A stretch of 11,172 nt of DNA, taken from contig CAAFXQ010000014.1 in the NCBI GenBank assembly GCA_900767015.1, positions 1 to 11,172 of the forward strand, given 5' to 3'. A program made the position numbers and the translations under genes. The notes beneath the pieces are model-generated. The model was not told where the DNA came from. It saw only the letters and a list, made by a program, of their open reading frames with translations, and did not search any database. Shown piece by piece: positions 6,620-11,172 of the stretch. Position 1 is the first letter of the stretch; every line of letters begins with the position of its first letter. The DNA comes from Clostridia bacterium. Lineage in GTDB: Bacteria > Bacillota > Clostridia > Oscillospirales > Acutalibacteraceae.

Positions 6620-8413
6620 TTACTTGACTGTTATTGATTTTACGGCGCTGTATGCCGAATTTTTTGCGTATGCGTTCACTGCAGTCACGCGGACATACAC
6701 TTTTTTACCGCTTGTCAGCTTTGAAATCGTTACGGATGTTCCTGTGGTGGTGCCATGTTTTTCCCACTTTTTCCCGTCATTGGACTTATAAACGATATAC
6801 TTGACCGCACCGGGCACCTTGCTCCAGCTTACGGTTGCCGTTTTGGCTTTAGCCGAAGTGAGTCTGATTGACGGTGCCGAAGTTAAGGTTTGGGTTTTCA
6901 GCACGGTGCTGTATCCGCTTTTGCCGGTCAGACAGGTTGAAAGAATTTTGTACTGATACTTTTTACCCGCTGAAAGCTTACTGATTGTTGCACCGGAGGA
7001 TTTTACCGTTGCAACTTTTTTCCAGCTTTTTCCGTCGGAAGACTGGTAAACTTCGTAGGACAATGCGCCGAAAACCGTACTCCAAGAAAGCTTGACGGCG
7101 GTTGTGGAAGTTGCAAGAACCTTAAGATTTTTCGGTGCAGATGTCAGAGCCTGCGTTTTGAAAACCGAGCTGTACGCTCCGTAACCGCTGCTTGCATAAG
7201 CACGAACCTTGTACTGATACTTCTGACCCGGTTTCAGGCTGCTGATTTTTGCTGAATTGGTGCTGACGGTTGCAACCCTTTTCCACGCCTTACCGTCCGT
7301 ACTCTGATAAACCATGTAGTTCTTGGCGCCCGTAACCTTTGACCAGGAAAGAGAAAGCTTATCGGTTGTGCATGAACTCAGCTTCAGGCCGGTAACCTTC
7401 TTCGGAAGAATGCGGAAAACAAGATCAAAGGAAACAGATCTTGCCTCTTTAAATGCTACCCTTGCCGTGGCAAGACCGACAGAGCGGTTGTCCCTGTATG
7501 TAACGGTATAATCTTCATTTTCAACGTAGCCGGCAGTTTCACCGAAATCAACGGACGGCTTCAATTCCTGCCCGGTATATACAATGCTGTTATACTCAAG
7601 ATTCGGCGTGATGAACGCAAGCTCAGTCGCTTCCGCCGCCCCCTGCGCATAAGGATAAATAGAAAGCTCGTACAGCGTTTCCGGGAAAAGATAATCAAAT
7701 TCCGCCGAGTTGGTTTTCACTTTCTTTTTTACGGCCGGAACGTCCTCGCTGTAATTGGAAAGCTCAACAAGGTATTCACTGACACCGGGTACGGCGTCCC
7801 AGGTGATAATGCTTTTTACTCCGTCATAACGGATGTTTACATTTTTCATGTATCCGGGAACAATTAAAAACTCAAGTTCTTTTGTTCCTTGGTAATTACC
7901 CGTGAGTGTGATAACAGCCTTCGCCGTTCCGACGTTGACGTTGTTTTTGTAACTGACGGTGTAATCAACGCCCTCGGTAAGCTTGTAATTCTTGTCAACC
8001 TCAAAAACAATTCCGGGCTCTTTTGCTTTTCCGTCGTATATACATTCTGTAAATTCTACATAAGCCCTTTTTATTGCCGGGTATTCTTCAATCATTTCAC
8101 CGGCTCCGCAGAGGGTGCAGCGTTTGATTTTGTATCCTCTGTCGTTGAAGCCGCCCGGATATACCTCAATTTTATAGGTATGATCGGCAAGCGAATTTTC
8201 AATTTCCTCTGTGTCCGTTTCCTCGCAATAATCACATTTTGCGGTTCGTGTTTCATTGTCGATACACGTTGCGTCATGATTATTGATGTACCGGGTAAAG
8301 CTGTGTCCGCCGGGGTTCGGACAAACCGTTGCAGCGTTTACCGTAAAAAGCAGCAACGAAGAAAACAGTATCATTGTCAACACCGAAAAGGTTAAATGCA
8401 GAAGCTTTTTCAT
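6620..8413 (-). CDS. Secreted CxxC/MBG-like/fibronectin-III protein
   Basis: This is a 597-residue exported protein, first gene of the operon. The frame is open to 8491, but I place the start at ATG 8413 because AGGAG (8421-8425) lies seven bases upstream and MKKLL then begins a proper signal peptide (1-27, VNA cleavage). A second ATG at 8419 is only one base from the AGGAG. Order of parts: cysteine modules around C31/C50/C60-C63 and C99-C102; an MBG-like beta-sandwich (about 117-186, YDGKAKEP...DYTVSYKNN); a weak FN3-like domain (about 188-268); a second MBG-like module (about 272-337); and three clear FN3 domains (338-422, 425-510, 512-597) each carrying the YxVYxSxDGKxWxxV pattern. It lacks the LRR block and any visible wall anchor. 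The last FN3 domain closely matches the last domain of the LRR protein downstream, indicating module duplication. It may be a partner or scaffold for that protein; catalytic activity is not suggested by anything visible. Confidence 0.9.
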   Translation of the reverse strand: MKKLLHLTFSVLTMILFSSLLLFTVNAATVCPNPGGHSFTRYINNHDATCIDNETRTAKCDYCEETDTEEIENSLADHTYKIEVYPGGFNDRGYKIKRCTLCGAGEMIEEYPAIKRAYVEFTECIYDGKAKEPGIVFEVDKNYKLTEGVDYTVSYKNNVNVGTAKAVITLTGNYQGTKELEFLIVPGYMKNVNIRYDGVKSIITWDAVPGVSEYLVELSNYSEDVPAVKKKVKTNSAEFDYLFPETLYELSIYPYAQGAAEATELAFITPNLEYNSIVYTGQELKPSVDFGETAGYVENEDYTVTYRDNRSVGLATARVAFKEARSVSFDLVFRILPKKVTGLKLSSCTTDKLSLSWSKVTGAKNYMVYQSTDGKAWKRVATVSTNSAKISSLKPGQKYQYKVRAYASSGYGAYSSVFKTQALTSAPKNLKVLATSTTAVKLSWSTVFGALSYEVYQSSDGKSWKKVATVKSSGATISKLSAGKKYQYKILSTCLTGKSGYSTVLKTQTLTSAPSIRLTSAKAKTATVSWSKVPGAVKYIVYKSNDGKKWEKHGTTTGTSVTISKLTSGKKVYVRVTAVNAYAKNSAYSAVKSITVK

Positions 8414-8443
8414 GGTCATTCTCCTATCGTTTTTCATGGCATC

Positions 8444-8472
8444 ATCATAACATACCGGTTTTGCACTTTCAA
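8444..8472 (-). promoter_or_regulatory. Sigma-A promoter of the secreted-protein operon
   Basis: On the minus strand, TTGAAA (8472-8467) and TATGAT (8449-8444) are separated by exactly 17 bases, a near-consensus vegetative promoter, with the -10 box 30 bases upstream of the chosen start at 8413. An inverted CGGTT/AACCG pair (8456-8460 and 8471-8475) overlaps the spacer and -35, and could be an operator. Confidence 0.75.
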
Positions 8473-8544
8473 CCGATATGCAAAAATGCACTGTTTTTCA
8501 TACAAAAAACCACGTCTTGCGGACTTTATAATCCCTATCGCCTA

Positions 8545-8553
8545 TGGTATAAT
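8545..8553 (+). promoter_or_regulatory. Extended -10 promoter of the two-component operon
   Basis: TG-G-TATAAT (8545-8553) is a perfect extended -10 element 29 bases upstream of ATG 8583. No good -35 box stands 17 bases upstream, as is common for extended -10 promoters or for promoters helped by an activator. A second TATAAT at 8527-8532 is an alternative. The site is back to back with the minus-strand promoter at 8444-8472. Confidence 0.6.
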
Positions 8554-8582
8554 AAACCCAACAAAACTTGGAGAAAGAAACA

Positions 8583-9284
8583 ATGAAAATACTGATTTGT
8601 GACGACGAAAAATCGATTGCCGACAGCATAAAAGAAATGGTCGAAGAGCATTTAAAAAGCAAAAACATTGAACCGGAGATCGACGTTTTTTACTCAACGG
8701 CAGAAATTGCGAAGAATAAAACACCGTACACTATGGCGTTCCTTGACGTTCAGATTGATGAGCTTGACGGGACGGAGGTTGCAAAGATTTTGAGGAAGAA
8801 TAATCCTCATATTATTCTTTTCATTATTACTGCCTTTGACCGTTACCTTGATTCCGCCATGGACATCAACGTTTTCCGTTTCATTACAAAACCGATTGAA
8901 AAAAGCAGACTGGAAAACAGCATTGACAAAGCCTTGAAGATGATTGACAACAGAACGGTTGAAATCATGCTGAAAAATTCAAAGGAAACCGTTGTTCTTT
9001 CAACCGAAGATATTATGTGTATTGAAATTGACGGAAGAAAAACAACGGTAATCTGTACATGCGGAATTTTTGATTCGTGTGAAAGCATCAGAGAATGGAG
9101 AAATAAACTTACCGCAAGCTTTTTTTACTCGCCCCACAACAGCTACGTTATTAACCTGAAATTCGTGACCGGGTTTTCAAAAACTCAGATAAAAATCGCC
9201 GATAAATTCAATGTACCGATTGCATACAGAAAGTACACGGATTTTAAAGACGCTTTCATAAACTTCATTACGGAACGAGGTTAA
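8583..9284 (+). CDS. LytTR-family response regulator
   Basis: This is a 233-residue AgrA/VirR-type transcription factor acting in the cytoplasm. The receiver domain (about 1-122) has the acidic pair D7/D8, phospho-acceptor D55 in FLDVQIDE, T83 and K103 in ITKPIE. A linker leads to a LytTR DNA-binding domain (about 130-231), with DIMCIEIDGRKTTV and the family-typical SPHNSYVINLKFV near 183-195. I chose ATG 8583, preceded by GGAGAAAG (8570-8577), over an in-frame TTG at 8568 that overlaps that sequence. The kinase gene starts two bases after its stop, so the pair is co-transcribed and is expected to form a phosphorelay. LytTR regulators typically bind direct repeats upstream of target promoters. 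The nearest candidate target is the divergent secreted-protein operon; self-regulation is also plausible. All key residues are present. Confidence 0.93.
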   Translation: MKILICDDEKSIADSIKEMVEEHLKSKNIEPEIDVFYSTAEIAKNKTPYTMAFLDVQIDELDGTEVAKILRKNNPHIILFIITAFDRYLDSAMDINVFRFITKPIEKSRLENSIDKALKMIDNRTVEIMLKNSKETVVLSTEDIMCIEIDGRKTTVICTCGIFDSCESIREWRNKLTASFFYSPHNSYVINLKFVTGFSKTQIKIADKFNVPIAYRKYTDFKDAFINFITERG

Positions 9285-9286
9285 CC

Positions 9287-10555
9287 ATGAAATACATTTT
9301 TCTTTCACTCGCACTTTACCTTGCAACATTTTTTGTTTCCACTTTGTTTTTCAGGCAGATTTTTGAGACGAAAAAATCTGCAGGTGTTACAATCGCAATC
9401 GGAACGGTGTTTTACCTGATCGGATTCGGACAGTTCTGCCTTTATAACAATCTGATTTTAAATGCGCTTGTTTTTTTTGCGGTTAATTTCCTTTATCTTC
9501 GTTCTTCTTTCAATTGCTCCGTAAAAAAGTGTTTGCCGTACGCCTTGCTTACCGGTACTTTTGCCGTCATCTCCTACAAAATTGTTGACACATTAAGTTA
9601 CCTTCTTATTGATGAGGACTCGCCGCAATTTATATTGTACTTTTCGATTCTCGGCGCTTTGTTCATTTTTATTTATCTGATTTTGCTTCAGATTTCCGCT
9701 TATGCGCTGAAAAGAATTTTAAAGACAAATAAAAATAACGTTCCGTTTTACTTTTTCATTTTTCCGATCAGTTCAACCGGCATTATCGCCATGCTGCTCG
9801 AACTGGTTCCCATGGTTCAGCTTTCGGGCAGACTTTACCTGCTTCTGATCTGCGCCGTCATCACGATGATTTTTTCGGTAATTCTTACTTATGTTTTCTT
9901 TGAAAAGTATAGCGAGAGAGAACAACAGCTTCTTCTTATCAGTTCGCAGAAAAAGGAATCAGAGCTGTCGCAGCATTACTACGAAGTCATTGATACCCAG
10001 AATGAAGTATTAAAACAATTTGTACATGACGAAAAAAATCATCTTCAGGCGATTGCAAACTTAAGCAATATGGAAGAAGTGCAAGGCTATGTAAAAAAGC
10101 TTTTCGGAAGCATTGACAGCTTTTCTTATTACGGAAAAACAGACAACAAGCTTCTTGATATGATACTCGGCAAATATAACATCCTTTGCAGCAACAAAAA
10201 AATCAGTTTTACAATCAACATCAAAACTTCAAATTTCGGTTATCTTCAGGAAGACGACCTGACTTCTCTTTTCAGCAATATTCTCGACAACGCCGTTGAA
10301 GCTGCCGAAGCGAGTTTTGAAAAACGTATTGAAATTTCGGCAAATAACGTGAACGGTTTTGACGTAATCTCCTGCTCAAATTCCTGCGATACCGCTCCGG
10401 ACGAAAACCTTTCCAGCAGAAAAAAAGACAGTCAGCTTCACGGAAACGGAATGAAAATCATAAATCGGATCTGCAAAAAGTATAACGGCGAAGTACAATG
10501 GAATTACAGTGCCGATAAAAAAGAATTCACTTTAAAGATTGTTTTTATAAAATAA
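9287..10555 (+). CDS. AgrC-like (HPK10/GHKL) sensor histidine kinase
   Basis: This is a 422-residue membrane sensor kinase, partner of the LytTR regulator upstream. The first about 206 residues carry about six hydrophobic helices (near 4-24, 36-70, 85-108, 115-140, 153-175 and 183-206) with no extracytoplasmic sensor domain, as in AgrC/ComD-type peptide sensors. A short coiled region (207-240) leads to the phospho-acceptor motif HDEKNHLQAI with H247; the family more often has HDYKNH. The ATPase has an N-box, NILDNAVEAAE, at 331-341 and a G-box, HGNGMKII, at 385-392. The start follows GAGG (9277-9280) by six bases. The usual HPK10 ligand is a processed or cyclic peptide, yet no AgrB-like protease or AgrD-like precursor is visible here, so the signal is unknown and may be encoded elsewhere. 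The coding sequence is clearly more AT-rich than typA. Confidence 0.92.
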   Translation: MKYIFLSLALYLATFFVSTLFFRQIFETKKSAGVTIAIGTVFYLIGFGQFCLYNNLILNALVFFAVNFLYLRSSFNCSVKKCLPYALLTGTFAVISYKIVDTLSYLLIDEDSPQFILYFSILGALFIFIYLILLQISAYALKRILKTNKNNVPFYFFIFPISSTGIIAMLLELVPMVQLSGRLYLLLICAVITMIFSVILTYVFFEKYSEREQQLLLISSQKKESELSQHYYEVIDTQNEVLKQFVHDEKNHLQAIANLSNMEEVQGYVKKLFGSIDSFSYYGKTDNKLLDMILGKYNILCSNKKISFTINIKTSNFGYLQEDDLTSLFSNILDNAVEAAEASFEKRIEISANNVNGFDVISCSNSCDTAPDENLSSRKKDSQLHGNGMKIINRICKKYNGEVQWNYSADKKEFTLKIVFIK

Positions 10556-10597
10556 ATCGGCAAAGAAATATTTTTTATTCTGACAGCTTCCGTTTCT

Positions 10598-10906
10598 TTA
10601 TAAACACGGGATTATCCGTACCCTGCGCACAGATAATCCCGTGATGCCCCCTCTGTCACAATAGGAAAACTTCATTTCGACGACTGCTGTTTTATCTTTG
10701 ATGACCTTTGCCGGAAGTGACGATGTTGAAATCTTTACAACTTCAACATCACTATCCTTGATTTCTGTTCCGTGCGACACATCGTTTGCAAAGCGGACAA
10801 CTTGCGTTTTCTTATCGGAAACCTTATTGACAAGAGGTGACACAACAAAGGTTACTGCCACCGCAAGAATGATACAGACGATTCCTATCGCTGTTCTGTT
10901 TTTCAT
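10598..10906 (-). pseudogene. Truncated CpaB-like SAF-domain protein
   Basis: The first about 76 of 102 residues look like the N-terminus of a CpaB/RcpC-type protein of the Flp (tad) pilus system: MKNRTAIGIVCIILAVAVTF starts a signal anchor helix (to about residue 26), followed by a SAF-like segment with VVRFANDVSHGTEIKDSDVE and LPAKVIKDKTAVV. Intact family members run to roughly 200 residues or more. Here the recognisable sequence stops at about VVEMK (about 10670-10680), and the remaining about 25 residues are read through the palindrome at 10605-10643 to a chance stop. No other tad genes (cpaF, tadB, tadC or flp) are present. The RBS is weak (only agagttgaaaac before ATG 10906). I judge it a 3'-truncated remnant; it may still be expressed as a short membrane-anchored SAF fragment. 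The family call is motif-based. Confidence 0.65.
10605..10643. repeat. Perfect 12-bp palindromic hairpin
   Basis: cacgggattatc (10605-10616) pairs perfectly with gataatcccgtg (10632-10643) around a 15-base loop. Neither strand has a strong T-run after the stem (the minus strand has only tttataaag), so it is a poor terminator, though it lies between convergent genes. Its flanks (TATAA before, CCCCC after) and the CACGGG/CCCGTG stem base match the hairpin at 1943-1977, suggesting a shared element family. Confidence 0.7.
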
Positions 10907-10974
10907 TTGTTTTCAACTCTTTTATTACAAAAATCCCGTTCTATTACTTCGGGAGGTGAAGTAACAAAAGGGTA

Positions 10975-11002
10975 GGCAACCTCTAAAAACGTCCCGGCAT
11001 TC
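10975..11002 (+). repeat. 28-base dispersed direct repeat, right copy
   Basis: It matches 1830-1857 at 24 of 28 positions in the same orientation, including 11 consecutive identical bases. The two copies bracket about 9.1 kb containing all the accessory genes of the window. The 3' half can fold with the AATGCC that follows. Confidence 0.6.
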
Positions 11003-11036
11003 GTCATAATGCCCAACTAATGCCGTCTTTGTTGTT

Positions 11037-11076
11037 AAAAAACCTTGAAATACATAAAGTATTCCTGCGGTTTTTT
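11037..11076. terminator. Terminator-like composite hairpin
   Basis: AAAAAACC (11037-11044) pairs with GGTTTTTT (11069-11076), and inside it AATAC (11049-11053) pairs with GTATT (11059-11063). The A-rich and T-rich arms give a possible intrinsic terminator in either direction. No adjacent gene in the window clearly needs it; a minus-strand gene starting beyond 11172 and ending here is possible. Confidence 0.4.
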
Positions 11077-11172
11077 GCCGAAGCAGACGAAAGTCAAAGC
11101 CGACACGGTTTTAAGCGATAAATTTCCGCCGATACTGCGTCAGAAATGCTCGAAATGCGTTAGCATTTCTCC

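Larger units (their letters stand above)
10907..11172. other. Non-coding, hairpin-rich repeat sequence to window edge
   Basis: I see no gene in this stretch. It contains a hairpin ttacttc/gaagtaa with loop gggaggt (10944-10964), the right copy of the 28-base repeat (10975-11002), GGCATT pairing with either of two AATGCC (10996-11024), a terminator-like composite hairpin (11037-11076) and two alternative hairpins at the edge (11142-11170). A 33-codon frame at 11020-11121 has no ribosome binding site and overlaps the hairpin, so it is not called. A gene could begin just beyond the window. Confidence 0.55.

Noticed and set aside
1881..8312. Identical 15-base string agctgtgtccgccgg at 1881-1895 and 8298-8312
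   Set aside because: The second copy lies inside a well-defined coding segment (CPNPGGHS on the opposite strand), and no flanking similarity extends it; probably chance.
7889..8395. Long open frame of 168 codons on the plus strand
   Set aside because: It lies wholly antisense to the secreted protein gene, which has a signal peptide, domain repeats and a good RBS; this frame has none.
8414..8491. N-terminal extension of the 597-residue protein up to 8491
   Set aside because: It would place 26 non-hydrophobic residues before a good signal peptide and overlap the operon promoter; AGGAG at 8421-8425 fits ATG 8413.
8583..10555. Complete agr-type quorum-sensing locus
   Set aside because: Only the regulator and kinase are present; no AgrB-like membrane protease or AgrD-like peptide gene was found in any frame nearby.
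10698..10964. 88-codon plus-strand frame over the CpaB-like gene
   Set aside because: It is antisense to the CpaB-like reading, which has the recognisable signal-anchor and SAF pattern; no RBS or family resemblance on this strand.
11020..11121. Small frame of 33 codons beginning MPSLLLKN
   Set aside because: No ribosome binding site, it overlaps a terminator-like hairpin, and there is no recognisable protein pattern.
1..11172. CRISPR array, tRNA, rRNA, or intact transposase
   Set aside because: No regularly spaced identical repeats, tRNA-like cloverleaf, rRNA signature or transposase-like frame was seen; FN3 and LRR repetition in DNA is explained by protein modules.

Overview
The window looks like a low-to-mid GC Clostridia genome, most like an uncultured gut Oscillospirales/Ruminococcaceae-type organism. 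This rests on strong GGAGG ribosome binding sites, sigma-A-like promoters, a LytTR/HPK10 two-component system, BspA-type leucine-rich and fibronectin-III secreted proteins, a CpaB-like SAF protein and an RHS/YD remnant. The taxonomic placement is inference; there is no rRNA or tRNA gene here to anchor it.

Layout. Bases 1-1644 are the 3' nine-tenths of typA/bipA, a housekeeping ribosome-associated GTPase, followed by a clear intrinsic terminator. Bases 1719-2119 are non-coding and hold short repeats and a second terminator-like hairpin (1943-1988). Bases 2178-2370 are a decayed piece of an RHS/YD-repeat gene, running directly into a small two-helix membrane protein with a DUF2812-like N-terminus (2410-2961). 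A hairpin at 2980-3025 separates this from the opposite-strand genes.

The centre is a minus-strand two-gene operon transcribed from 8413 down to 3029. The first gene encodes a 597-residue secreted protein of CxxC modules, beta-sandwich (MBG-like) modules and fibronectin-III domains. The second, 15 bases downstream, encodes a 1191-residue secreted BspA-type LRR protein with the same kinds of module at its C-terminus. A good sigma-A promoter precedes the operon. Divergently, 8583-10555 encodes a LytTR response regulator and an AgrC-like (HPK10) histidine kinase, two bases apart. The arrangement suggests that a surface or extracellular cue sensed by the kinase could control the secreted proteins, but no AgrB/AgrD-type signal genes are visible.

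Bases 10598-10906 (minus) are a truncated CpaB-like SAF protein whose homology stops next to a 12-bp palindrome. The last 266 bases are non-coding, hairpin-rich repeat sequence. A degenerate 28-base direct repeat (1830-1857 and 10975-11002) and a pair of related hairpins (about 1934 and about 10597) lie near both ends of the stretch between typA and the right edge. They suggest a variable region carrying dispersed intergenic repeats, RHS and pilus-gene debris, and a regulated cell-surface module. I found no CRISPR array, tRNA, rRNA or intact insertion sequence.
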